DNA from: Labyrinthula sp. Ha
Taxonomy: Eukaryota; Sar; Bigyra; Labyrinthulida; Labyrinthulaceae
Length of the DNA stretch: 64,000 nt
Assembly (NCBI GenBank): GCA_015227615.1
Contig: JAALGZ010000022.1
Coordinates: 558,001 to 622,000, forward strand
Reading direction: 5' to 3'
Position numbers and translations under genes: made by a program. Of the stretch, positions 48,334 through 60,827 are shown piece after piece; position 1 is the stretch's first letter, and every line of letters begins with the position of its first letter. Under the pieces are notes generated by a model. The model saw only the letters and a list, made by a program, of their open reading frames with translations. It was not told the origin of the DNA and made no database searches.

Positions 48334-50328
48334 GCAGCTAGACAACAAGACTTTAATGGAGTGTATGGAAACCATGGAAAACTGCAATCATAGCTTTAAG
48401 CGGTTGAACTCGCGCAATAGTTGAAATAAGTTGTCCACTGTGGTGCCAGTTTGTTCTTAGAACAACTAGAACGTCTATGCTAAAGGACGCTGATTTATGT
48501 ATTTGGTGATTGACACATTCTCTGTGTTCACGAGTTCGTTTAAGGTTAGTCTAAAATTGAAGGAAAGAAATGGTTTCTTTATTTGTTTTCTGTTCAAATC
48601 TGCATTTTTGATACATATTGATGAAACCTTTGAATATTCAACTATTTCTTATTCTGATTCATAATATCAAGAAGATATTTGTGGTTCTCATCAAATGTTT
48701 CTAATTATCATTTATCATTAAGTAGAAATAAAAATAGTTTTGTAATAATCAATACTTATCAATAAGAAAAATATTGCAGAAAACTATTAATAAAATTTTA
48801 ACAAATCAATATACATAACTAATCTTCACATTTGTATGTATACTAGTTCCCGTGATTAAATTTTAATCTCTAACAAATCTTGAAAAGTGCTGTAGTTACA
48901 TGAAGAAACATATTAAACAAGACTTTTTTCCCCTGACTCAAGAAAAACAGAGGTATCTTCATAAGAAATATAAATAGTTTTCAAATTAATTTGTACTAAA
49001 TACTCAACTATTAGAGCAGGAATATAGGCTAAGGTGAAAACAGCTTAATATTTTCGTGGAAAAGTAAGAATAGAAAGGATGGAGTTCATGTAAACAAAGT
49101 CAAGTTTGATCTTATCAAGAATAGAATTAATGCAACAGCAACTAGGTTACTTTCACACCACACTACTATATGGTTGATGAAGACATCTGGAAACTTAGAA
49201 AAGATTTGTTCTTAAACTATTGCAGGAGGAAATAATGAGAAAAAAATAAGAATTCTTAAGTAGAAAGAGCATAATCCATTTAATATTAGGAGGCACCTTG
49301 AAACAGCTTATATTTTGTCTTTTCGTGTGATCTGTAAAGAAAGCAGAGATATATATCTATCTCTGAACAGATTTCGAGTATATAAGTTTTCCTATGCTCC
49401 TATGAAACATTTCCAAAGAGTTTAAGTCTGATTTAAGGCATATTTAACTTTTGTATATAAAAGAGGATCTACATAGATTAAAAATAAAATCCTGAGCAAA
49501 AATCCGGGTTATGTTTTTATATGACGGATGTAACTTAAAGTAAACATGGACGATAGTAATCACTGCTCTGGGGAAAAGATATCACACATTACCATTACAG
49601 AAACAAAAGTGCGAGGTTGTTCATATGGATTTAGAAAAATTGAAACTTTATATAAAAGTGAGAGGAAACATAATTAAAAGATATTTTGGTGATGAAACGC
49701 CAGGCTTGCGCGCATCTTTTGAAATTATTCAAACTCTTAAAAAAGAATATAAAATGTTTTGTTCTTATAACTTGTCAGAGCAATATTGTTGATCAATAAT
49801 CATTCAGATATAATAGAAGATAAATAGTGCGCATTAGATAATGGTCAGTGTAAAATGATAATTTATTCAAAGGTTGAAATATTCAAAACTTAAAGGCGAC
49901 ACTTGAAAAGAAGAAATAATTCTATGCAGGGCCATGCAGTGTATTTTATTATATTTATAACTGGCATTTGATTTAGTAACAGTAGCGTCAAAGTAATATA
50001 ATCAGGTCATATAAAATAGGGTTCTCTTCTTAAGTTTGCTCCCATTTTCTACAATATGTCTCAAGATTATAAGTTTTTAAGTAATACAGGTGGAAAGATG
50101 CTGAATCAAAACTCTCTCGGTTCAATGACAGTGAATTAATATTACTACTATTGATAAGTTGGACACTCTTTGCGCCCAATAGATATTCTTGGTGTAAGCA
50201 AGATATATCAAAACATGTAGCAAAATATAACAGTTACCCTTAAAGTGCAGGAAGGAGACATTCACATAGAAGTCTCCGTTATGGGTGGTAAAATATCAAG
50301 TAAATAAGCATACTGGTTTAATCTTTAG
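48334..50328. other. spacer between SLY1 and fumarate reductase, nothing seen
   Basis: About 2 kb of AT-rich DNA between the 3' ends of two convergent genes. No open frame, RNA gene or repeat could be supported. Confidence 0.6.
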
Positions 50329-52302
50329 TTACAACTTAGCAGATTCAGCTAGAGGCCCAAGTTTAAACTCAGAAGCATATTTTGTCAAGATTTCTGGTTT
50401 GTGAAGCATTTCAAATTCTTTTGTTGCATCTTTTCCAGCATAGAGCATGATAGCCTTCTTTCCACCAGGGTGCTCATCAAGAAACTCGGTAACATCATAA
50501 ACATTTCCATCAAGAATGACCCAGCAGTCAGTATCAGTTGTATGTTTAGCGACTTCCTCAGCAGTGATAGCACCACCAGATCCGCTTTCTTGTGCTGGAG
50601 CTGCAGCATCTTCTGTTCCTTGTCCATAGAAAGCTGCATTAGGATCATCTTTATAACTTGCTTTCTCCTCCTGAGGAGGAGCCTCTTCACCAGCGGAAGT
50701 TGGTACAGCAGGTGAATTTCCCCAACTAATATCCAAGGATACAGTCTTGCTTCCTGGAGCAACTCTTACGTTGAGTGCAGGTCCTGCACCTGATACTCCT
50801 CCAGCACCTCCATTCTTGATCATATTCTCAAGCAAATGTTTTGAAGCTGCTCTTCCACTAACTCGTCCATAAACGACACAATCTAGAAGTGAAGAACCAC
50901 CTAGTCTGTTTAACCCGTGAACACCACCAAGAGCTTCTCCAGCAACATAAAGTCCTGGAATAGGTTCTCCCTTGGTATCCAATACCTTTCCATCTTTATC
51001 TCCAGCAACTCCTCCCATACAGTAGTGAATAACTGGAGTGATCTGCGCAACCATAAATTTATCATCAACAACTGCAGGAAGCGCTTCGTAAAACTTCTTT
51101 CCCCATTTATCACTACCTGGGTTCTTTGCTGCTTCATTATACTCTTTGAAAGTTTGTTCCAAGACGGATCTTTTTACTCCCATCTCCTTCAAAAGCTCTT
51201 CCCCAGTCATTTCTTTCATCAAACCTCTTCCTTGGTAATGCTCGCAATGCCAAGAGATTAAATCAGTTGCTTTTGAGTTCAAAACTAGTCTATAAGGTGC
51301 TTTATTGTGCAACCACATTCTTCCTGTAACATAGTCTCTTTTTCCAAGTTCATCACAGAATCTATTTCCTTCTCTATCTAAAATTATTCCCCCACTTCCT
51401 CTTAAAGCTTCAGCAGCAAGAAATTTAACTTTTGCATCTGGTTCAGCAGGATCTACCAAACCTGTTGGATGAACTTGAACAGCGTGAAGATCATAGGTAT
51501 CTGCACCAACCCCAGTTGCTAACTTGATTCCATCCCCAGTGCAGTGAGGTCCATTTGTAGTAGGCAAGCTTCTCAAAGGTGGTGCGTTCATCTTTGCTCC
51601 ACCAGACTGTTTTGCTGCTCTACTTTCAGTACTCCATGCACTCAGTTTCAACCAATCATCTGCAATCTTGGCTAGAAGAGAATTGTCTGTGAAGTCAGCT
51701 CCAAATCCTCCTGTTGCAATAACAACTGGCCCGTATTCTTTGTATGTCTTTCCTTTCTTTACATATTCAACTCCAATCACTTCTCCATTTTCAGTGATTA
51801 ATTTATTTACTTCAGCCTTGTTGATAACTCGTGCTTTTGGATTCTTCACCTTGTTTGCTGCTTCAGCATCAGCGATCTGCTCAAGTTTCTCCATCAAACC
51901 ATATGTGATCATCATTCCTGGAAATCTTTCTTTTCCTCTATGAGTTCTTGGTTGACTGTGAGCAGCTAATCGAGCAATAATAGTCAAGTCTAAACCAAAA
52001 GCGTCCATCAACCAATCGACAGCAGGTCCTGATTCATGTGTTAGAGTTCTGATCAAGTCTGGTCTAGCACCTTCAGCAGCAGAAACAGTTGTATCTTGTT
52101 CAAATATCTCAGCAGCATCAGGAATTTTCAACATTCTCTGAGTTCTGGATCCTGCCGCGTTGATCCCTGAAGTTGCTTTGGTTGAGTTACCTCCACAAAA
52201 TGGAGATTTATCAAGAACTACGACACGTCCACCTTGCTCTAATACTGTGTGTGCTGCTGACATACCAGCTAGTCCACCACCGACGACAATTACTTGAGTC
52301 AT
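50329..52302 (-). CDS. soluble FAD-dependent fumarate reductase with C-terminal cytochrome b5 domain
   Basis: A 657-residue single-exon protein. The N-terminus goes directly into the FAD-binding fold (VIVVGGGLAGMSAA, GGG at 8-10), with no targeting peptide, so a cytosolic location is inferred. The flavoprotein part is of the Osm1/Frd1 and flavocytochrome c type: NSTKATSGINAAG, VQVHPTG, ALRGSGGIILDREGNRFCDE, and HGLNRLGGSSLLDCVVYGR near residue 475. A Pro/Ala/Glu-rich linker follows (about 525-570), then a cytochrome b5 domain with haem ligands in EHPGG (His611) and MLHKPE (His634). Such enzymes reduce fumarate to succinate to reoxidise FADH2 or NADH, for example to support oxidative protein folding or redox balance in low oxygen. 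The b5 domain probably passes the electrons. Coding GC is clearly higher than in its neighbours, which fits high expression or later acquisition. Confidence 0.9.
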   Translation of the reverse strand: MTQVIVVGGGLAGMSAAHTVLEQGGRVVVLDKSPFCGGNSTKATSGINAAGSRTQRMLKIPDAAEIFEQDTTVSAAEGARPDLIRTLTHESGPAVDWLMDAFGLDLTIIARLAAHSQPRTHRGKERFPGMMITYGLMEKLEQIADAEAANKVKNPKARVINKAEVNKLITENGEVIGVEYVKKGKTYKEYGPVVIATGGFGADFTDNSLLAKIADDWLKLSAWSTESRAAKQSGGAKMNAPPLRSLPTTNGPHCTGDGIKLATGVGADTYDLHAVQVHPTGLVDPAEPDAKVKFLAAEALRGSGGIILDREGNRFCDELGKRDYVTGRMWLHNKAPYRLVLNSKATDLISWHCEHYQGRGLMKEMTGEELLKEMGVKRSVLEQTFKEYNEAAKNPGSDKWGKKFYEALPAVVDDKFMVAQITPVIHYCMGGVAGDKDGKVLDTKGEPIPGLYVAGEALGGVHGLNRLGGSSLLDCVVYGRVSGRAASKHLLENMIKNGGAGGVSGAGPALNVRVAPGSKTVSLDISWGNSPAVPTSAGEEAPPQEEKASYKDDPNAAFYGQGTEDAAAPAQESGSGGAITAEEVAKHTTDTDCWVILDGNVYDVTEFLDEHPGGKKAIMLYAGKDATKEFEMLHKPEILTKYASEFKLGPLAESAKL

Positions 52303-55300
52303 GATTGTTTTATGAAATTAATTTTCTTGTTTCTTTGATTTTCTTTTTTCGAGGATTCGATATTTAACGTTTAAATTTCGAGGAGACTGGGATTGTAATT
52401 CCGATCTGAAATTTCAGCAGCCAGAAAATGCTTCATTTCGTTTTTTTGGGCTTAAAGATATGCGGAAAGAAATTGGGCATAGAATCGGAAAAGATCAGTA
52501 ATTTTGGGCAGAGAAGAAAAGATGTTAACTCTAGGGCAAAGTGCAGAAGAAAACTAGATTAGAATATAGTTACGAGATAGGAGTAGAAATGTAAAGAGAG
52601 AAAAAGTATAACTCTAATAAAACTACATTAAGTTAAACAAGGTAGGGGTAGAATAACTTTGATGTTGTTTATTGATTGGAAAAAAGTTTTTGATAATTGT
52701 AGCCATAATTTTCTAAGAGTTTCTTAAAGAGCGAGAAAAATATATTCACTAACCAGTAACTTAAAGAGATGTACTTGAAGAACACATGAGACAAAACTAA
52801 ACTACAATAAGAAAGAAAAGACTTCGCTTTACAGGATGGACTTTCCAACATCATAGCCTTGCCTCCACCTAATTAAACAAGGTGAGAGTGAGCTTAACAA
52901 GATAGATCATATAAAGCAGGAGGAAAAATCAATTACAAATCATGTGGGACTTTTAAATAATTTTAACGTTCTTATAAAAGATCTGGTTCATGACTTCTAA
53001 GGAAGAGCTGAGATGTAGTGCAGTAGCTTCAATAGAACAAACGTACAATGGACCCTTGTTTGATATAAAGCTTGGCAAAAGGTAAGTGGTACTAGCAAGA
53101 GAAGCAAGACCTCCCTGCCCAATGGTAAAAGAATTAGTTTTATTTCTTAGTATAATACCTTTTTTGATAGAACTGTAACTATAGATATAGAATAAACATG
53201 TCATGTTAAATTATATGTGTCATTCTCTTGAAGAAACCTATCTGGAGAAGAACGATGTTGGGAAAAATCCAGATGAAGGTACCTGCCGAACGCAATCGCA
53301 TGAATTCCACGGTTATATATGTACTTAAGCTCACAATTGATAGAATTGGCAGTCCAGTTATACCTCGGCAGGTATGCAAATTCTGTGGGCTGTGGATGCC
53401 GCTACAACTTACCTACAGCATCAACAAAAAAATATAACTGAATTGTTTAATGAACTCATTTCAGAAAAAATTGAATGCGAAAACAGGAATCACAAGATGA
53501 AACGTTTTATTTTAGCTCTAGACTTAGCTTGCTAAAGCCTTTCCTATGAGTTCTATGGTTTTTCTAAGAGACCACTCATTATGTTAAAGGCTACGTCATT
53601 TATGCCTTTCCACTTGAATTTTCGATTGTGCTTCGAAAACTCTGTGTTTTCCAATTATAACAACACATTCCCTTTCAATTTAAACCTCAGCTTAATATTT
53701 TCGAGATTAACTTTGATAATAGAAAATAGTGAAAACTCAATTCCTGTCACCAAATAAAATAATAAAGTTACCTTTAAAATAGTGATCTATTTCTTACAGC
53801 TCAAGATATAATTTTTTAAGTCTCGAATAGCCCATTCACCAGAAGTTGGTACCATAAACTTTTACTAACCTGCAGTATAAAATAACGAAAGAACGAAATA
53901 CAATTATTAGTTTATATGCTCATTGTGCTCAAATGCGCAAACCTTTGAGGTATAACCTTTACCTCAAAGCCAAGAAACACATCCACTGAATTACTAATCA
54001 CAACAGAGCTTGGGAATATTGATTACGATTCTTTGATTCCTTTAGATTCTTTTTTTTGTTGAACGTGTTGATTTTGACAAAGTTTTCTCAAAAACGGACA
54101 AAAGAACCTAGGAAATTCCAGGAAAAAGCAAGAACAAAGTGTAAGCGAGAACAGGTAGTTCTTAGATAACCAATGACGCCTCTACTCAACTTCTCAAATG
54201 GATTACATATATATTAGGTTTAAATGCCCGATATTAGACATACTAATACACTTTCTAGCTATGTATATTCCTGGATTAGATACATGGCAGCCAGTATGGA
54301 CAATTCAAAAAATATTTATTTGATCCATGTGAATACCCTATAATTTCTGATACAGATAAAAAATGCTCTTGATTGCTACTAATGTGCTTGTTATTATGCT
54401 GACTGTTGTCTACTGCTAGGTTGGACCTAAATACCATGAATAATAATCGAATAAAATTCCACCCCATTGATATATGGCGACTCCAATATAGTAGAGTCTA
54501 TATAATGAAAGCGCTTAGCCGGAAATATAGTATTTTTAGGTTGGATTAACCAGTCGAACACATACAAGCTAGAGAGACTTTGCTGAGAATATCCCACCAT
54601 TCAAGAAGTAATAATGATGCTCTCACATCAATATGTCAAGTAAAATACTAGAGAGGGAAATGAATATTAGTAGAATTAAACTGATTGTTTCATCATCTGT
54701 AGAAGGAAATAATTTGCAGAATATATATTCATGCATTTAAGAGGCAAAGATCTTTGAGTATATCGTTGATTCCCCGTAAGCGAATAAGAGATCTGACATA
54801 TTTGAAACTACTTTTTTGGTTGGAGAGAGATTTGGGTTACCTGAATTCAATATAAAGCAATTTTTCAGAATATCATAAATTTGTATTTAATGTAACTTTT
54901 CGGGAAATAAGAACTTTATTACAGTTAAAGTATTTATTGAACGAATTCCAATAATAGACATTTTACAGTGGTAGTAAACAACAATGAGATAATAACAAAT
55001 ACCCTTTAGCTTGAACTAGTAGTATTACTAACAAGACATTTCTACAAAAAAACAGAATAAAATCAAGAGAAAACGGGCTCTATGAATTCCTTTGGTGTTA
55101 AAATTAAAACGTCAGTAGCAAAATAGCACTATATTACTGTAGTAATGCATTAACATGGTACAACAAATATATTCTTATGAAACCAAAAATTTATCGCTCA
55201 CATAGACCATATAGTCGGTTCAAATCAAATTTTGCCCCATTTTCAATTCCTTAACTCAGGTTATACTGCTGGAGAAATTTTAATATGCGCGAAGGCCACA

Positions 55301-58300
55301 ATGTACTAAGACTGAAAGTCGCACTTACTTGCAGTCTACACCGAATTCACTTTACGAAGTATTTAATGTTGCCTATACATCATGCAGCAAAAAAATATAT
55401 GCAACGTATCTAAAATTATAGAATAATACTGGGATTCGTATTCTCTCGGTAATCGCCAATTGTGTCGGGAAAGATGAAACTAATTATAAAAATGAAATTT
55501 GCATAAAAAGTAATACAATATAATCTACTAGCTAAATGGGATATTAATATATATATATATATTACACCAAATAACAGAAAATTAGAAAAATAAAATAAAA
55601 TTTGGTGATATTAAAAAGTTAATTATGATATACGGAGTCTTAGAAATCGTTACATCAAATCACTGGAGCTTTAGAGTATCCTTGCCAAGAATTGTAATAT
55701 ACACCTAATAGTTTACTAGGGTAACTTAATAAACAAAGTAGTTCCAAGAAAAAACATAAACCATAGGTACGTTAAAGCCCTTGTGAGTTAAGAAGTACCC
55801 CTTAAATCCCTTTAGTACCATGAAAAAATTTCTTCTCATGAACCCTGTATTCTCTTTTACGAGGGTGATAGTTTCAAAACTCATGTTCCCAGTAAAAAAG
55901 AATTGTTAACATTTATTTCCGAAATAATCACACAAAGTGCTATTAGACAATTCAATACATTATATTTAATGCTTCAAGAGTAAGACTTTAGCCTAGAAAC
56001 TAGCGTAGAAGTGATTGTTCTAATTTTATCATGATTTCTGAATATGGGGTGTGCATGAACAAATAGTTTTGTACTTTGAATACACAAACTTGTGCATGCG
56101 GACAACATATATATGTAGAGAAGTACTTCTGCAGAAGAATAACATACTAAATTTAGAGATTAGTAAGGTTTTCTTTTAATTTTATTCTTTCAATTTAACG
56201 AAACATCTCTAATTGTCCCATAAAAGCTGTTTCTTCACGTGGGTAGCGCGGTAATAGGCAGTTTTTTTCTTGAAAGTAATTCAGAAATACATAAATTGCT
56301 AGAAACATCATTAGGGTTTATTCCCAGAAATTATAAATTTTAAATTTTTTGTTAGAATAATTCTTTAATAGTTTTGAAAATTATTTGTGCTCAGCTCTAA
56401 GAATGATAAAAAGATATCTAACTCCAATTCTAGAGAAATGGTCCAATTACTGGTTATGTTTACATTATTGATCTAGACATAGATCTAGTGGTTATACAAC
56501 ACAATAGAAGACTTAACGAGTGAATACATTTTTTCAATACATTAGGTTATGAAAAAAAGAATTGGACTACAATTTCATAAATATTCTTAGAAGAAACAAC
56601 ATTTAATGGAATTCTTAATTTTATGCCTGATATTCCTTATCCTTTACACTCATTTTCTAAGTATTTTGAGTATTTAGCAAAATGCCAAATCCTTAATTTA
56701 CAACAACAATGTTTTCTTGGTAGCGCAAAATATCGAGGAAGGAAAATATATGTGAAAATATAATATATCAGAGTATCCTCTGTTGCTTCTGAATTACAAT
56801 TCAATTTCGAACCTATATTTATTGTCACATTGGCATATAATATAATCTTATGATCGGCATATTTGAGTTTAGATTAGCATAAGAATATAATATTTGACAT
56901 GGTTTCTTGTAGAACATAGTGAATTTCCTAAGATTGTTGTTACATGCAACGCTAAATCTATTTATATTTTGAATTATCCTTTATGTATTCCATATAAGAC
57001 AGAGAAACTGGTAATGATACAGACATATTTTGTATTAAATAGTTAAAATATTATAAACTTTATTTTCTATTTTTTCAGTCATTTGATTGTGTAATTTAAA
57101 TTTCCTGGATATATTTCTTTGGAACAGTTTACTTGTGAATAGTGAAGTACCTTCTTTCTCAAAGAATTAAACCCCAACAAATTATCATACTCTTTAATAC
57201 ACTTTATTAGAGTTCATGTTGATTCAAGAAAAACTTCGACTATTTCATTGGATCATTAATATATTAATAAACAAGGCGACTAGACCATTAAAACACATTT
57301 CTTGATAATATGAGGAACTATATCACAATCTTGGTTACTTATTTTTATTGGTTCAACATAGTTTTTTAACTTATCAAAGATTTCCTATATTAGAGTACAT
57401 TCATTCTAAGTACTCAATGAATTGCCTAATTAAAAGCATTCTTAGCCATTCGAGAAACAATTAACAAAATCATCAAGTTCAAATTGTCTAATTTACCCGT
57501 AAAAGTGGTGCAAATCTGAATTTATTTTTGGAGTACCTATTGCCACAGATATCTTACTTTCTCTTACATCTTCAACCATGTATATTAGTTTCAAATTCAT
57601 TTTCAAGGACAATCAAGGAAAGTAGAACAGTATTTAGTATAATGTGGGTATATACTCTGGTTGGGGCATTCTATAAATTAATATGTGAGTTGAAGAAATA
57701 AAAGTGGAGCTATTCATATATATATTCCACTATCAATTGCTTAGATTTAATATAATTTTTGGAACAATGTTTATAATATAGAAAACAGACAAATGCAAAT
57801 CATACCGAATGTGAGTTTGAAATATAGGATAGTTAAATTGACTCATATTGGTTGTTCATATCTCGCTTTAGACCATAAGGCTCAAACCAGGATAACACCT
57901 TTGTAAAATACACAATGGGTATAGAATTAAGCAAAAACTAGGTACAAGGCAATAAAAGACTGGAAAAGTTAAAAACTTAATATAAAATTGTTTTCGGGTT
58001 TATTATATAGAACCGAATTCGTTATTGTTTTTAATCAAATGTAATACTTAAAGATTGAACCGAAGTACATTTTTAAAAATAGTACCATGAGCGGTCTATT
58101 CTTTTCGGCTCAAATATTGATGAAGACGGTGTTTAATTTAAATAATTGTCTCATTTGTTATACTTCTGTACTTTGGCAAAGGTGAAAAAGATACATATTG
58201 AAATTAAAGCTAAGATAATAGAATTTTCAAAAACACTAAGTTTTAATACCGACACTTAGAAGATACAGATCTCTATTCAAAGCAAAACAAAAAAAAACTT

Positions 58301-60827
58301 AAACTTTTGTTTTTCTGACGTGAAATAAAATATTTTATTAACTTCCAAAGAATCCAATAAACCAAAAATGCTTCTTGTTCCATGTTATATTTTCTGAAAT
58401 CTTAATCTTGAGTGGTTATAAATGTGTTTTTTCTGGGATTGAGTATATTCAAATGGATTAGCTTCCAACTTCTTCTAAGCGCTGCAACGATAGAGCCTAA
58501 ATCAACAAATTTGGTTACTCTCCTAGTTTTAACGACCTCAATGTTTATATCTTTAAATGTGTGAGACATCTTTCTTACCTTCAAGAATTTTTGAATAACC
58601 CAATAAAAGTATCAAATTCCTAGCAGCTTCATAGCACAATTACAAGTAAACAAACACCCTTAAAAATTATTTCTTAGTTATTCAATAACTTTTCTTCTTT
58701 CCCGAGTGTTTTTCTGGTTTTATATTTTTGGTTTTTGAGGATTTTTGATTTTATTTGTCCGGAATGACCTATTAAACAGAAGATATTCGAAAGAGAAACA
58801 AGGCTACTAACAATAATGTTATGCATCTATAATGAATTCAATCAGATACTACGGACACTGTCACAAAATATTTTACTCAGAGTAGGTGATATAAAAAAAC
58901 CAAGAAAAAGTTGTTTACTACTTTGCAAAGTCGTATAGTACTTAGATTGTGATTATCTCAAACCCAACTATTCGTATCGAGTTATATTATTATAATTTCC
59001 TATCTTGCTATTACCTTTATTCTCATGATGATGTTTTATTGTAGATAATCTCGCAGTTTTGGCTATGCCTTAATTTTTTAATATATATAGACTATTAAAA
59101 CTCTACTAATTAATAATTTTTCATAAATAGTGATCGATTAACAAGCACAGTTCTTAGAAATTTGGAGATTGACCAAACCAAGAAAACGAAGCAAATACCC
59201 CGTTGAATGTAAACCAGAATCCAAAATCGAGTTCTGTTCATTAAAAATATCACAGAGTTTCTACTAGAACACTATCCAAAAATCCTGGATTTTTATCACA
59301 GTAAAATTATTAAATGATACTCAAATATCATAATCTTCCTTGTTCATACTCTTTATTGAAGTTTAAGAGATACATGGTGTGATTTATTCTTACATATTTT
59401 GTCAAGGCCATAACGCGGAAATATCTTTTTGTATCATTCATCTAAGTGATATCCCACTTTCTAGCAAAAGAGTTATAATATCAATATTATTATTTAAGAA
59501 TGAATATAATCCTTTTTTGAAATAAAGAAAGGAAAAATGTGTAAGGAAACTGTGCAAACAAAGTTTAAATACATTTCTTGGACTGGTTTTATTCCTTTTC
59601 TAGCATATTTATCATATCAAGAATAAACTAATTTTTTCACGAAGAAGAACCAGTCTATTAAATTAGTTGAGGGTTATATTTTCACTTTAATACTTTTCTA
59701 CGACGTAAATGAAAAATATTTGTTTACCTATATATTCTGCACAGAAAATTCTACCTTAACCTTGATGGTTAATGACTAGAAGATCAAAGTGAGTATAAGG
59801 TCTCACACATGTTTCACAAAAGTTTTATAAGTATAGTTAAATTAGTAAATACTTTGATATTTTGAAACGGTATGGTTTAATGCACATAAGTTTCAGCTCT
59901 GATTCTAATTGCATTACTTCCTAAATTGCTCTCATTTTTTAAGCTATTTGTCTGAGATAACCAATTACCTTATTAAAAAAACAACATCCTTAAATTCAAT
60001 TGGTAACGTAAGCTTGAAGATGCCAATAGGAAGAAGTACTCAGCCTAACTAGGGAGAATTGTGTTAAATTCTGAAGCTGGATTTAAAGAGAAAAGATATT
60101 ATTTTTGAGAGATCATAAAAAATGAATATTACAGTATTGAAAATTTGCTGGAACTAATAAATTAAACCTTCTTGTCCTATATCCACTTTTAAGTTTTGAT
60201 ATACTCTTACCAGAGCTCCATAGTCATAAATACCAACCTCAACATACTTTCAAACCCAGCTAGGAAACTGCATGGTAATAAATAAGACCTAAATAAACTC
60301 TAGGAGCGAGACACCAAAAACAAAACGTGGGGACTACAAAACTCTAGAATTGAATTGCTATTATTAGAAGGAGTTCAATGTTTCCTTGCAAACTAGCTCT
60401 ATCTGGACTTATACCTTCTGAAAGTGTTGAGACTCATTCTTTTTCTTTTTATAGTTGTTGCAGCTTTTTCTATTAAACTTTCTTTTGTACCCAGGCTTAA
60501 GTGTTCTGTAGGAAACAGCTCTTATTCTATTTTGTGTTCAGGTTACAATTCCACTTATTTTTGGTATTTGTATGAGCTGCTTTTCAATTATGTCCTGTTT
60601 TTAAGACTGCAAAGAGGTAGAAACCTCAAAAATACTTGTTATAAAATATAGGGTATATCAAGAGAAATCTTCTTATTACAAGAATTCTTTTACAGTTCAG
60701 ATGTGAGTCATGATATATTACAAACTGTTCGAATAGTTCGTATTTCTATATAATTATCACCTCGTGTATTAGAAATACTCATTGCATGTGTTTCCCCATG
60801 CGTATCTTCTGGTAAATCATGCTCATC
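52303..60827. other. AT-rich spacer with no supported gene
   Basis: An 8.5-kb desert. Open frames are all under 85 codons and unrecognised. The stretch 52.3-53.45 kb is somewhat richer in GC. It includes a 10-bp perfect inverted repeat (53280-53289 and 53365-53374) that could close a hairpin or flank a small structured RNA. An (AT)n tract lies at 55547-55562. No mobile element was seen. Confidence 0.55.
53280..53374. repeat. 10-bp inverted repeat enclosing 75 bp
   Basis: TACCTGCCGA at 53280-53289 is exactly complementary to TCGGCAGGTA at 53365-53374. The arms are GC-rich in an AT-rich spacer. It could be a stem of a non-coding RNA; no known RNA family was recognised. Confidence 0.35.

Noticed and set aside
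50401-51943. Open frames on the opposite strand or other frames of the fumarate reductase gene
   Set aside because: These are shadows caused by its higher GC and low stop density; no independent motif was found.
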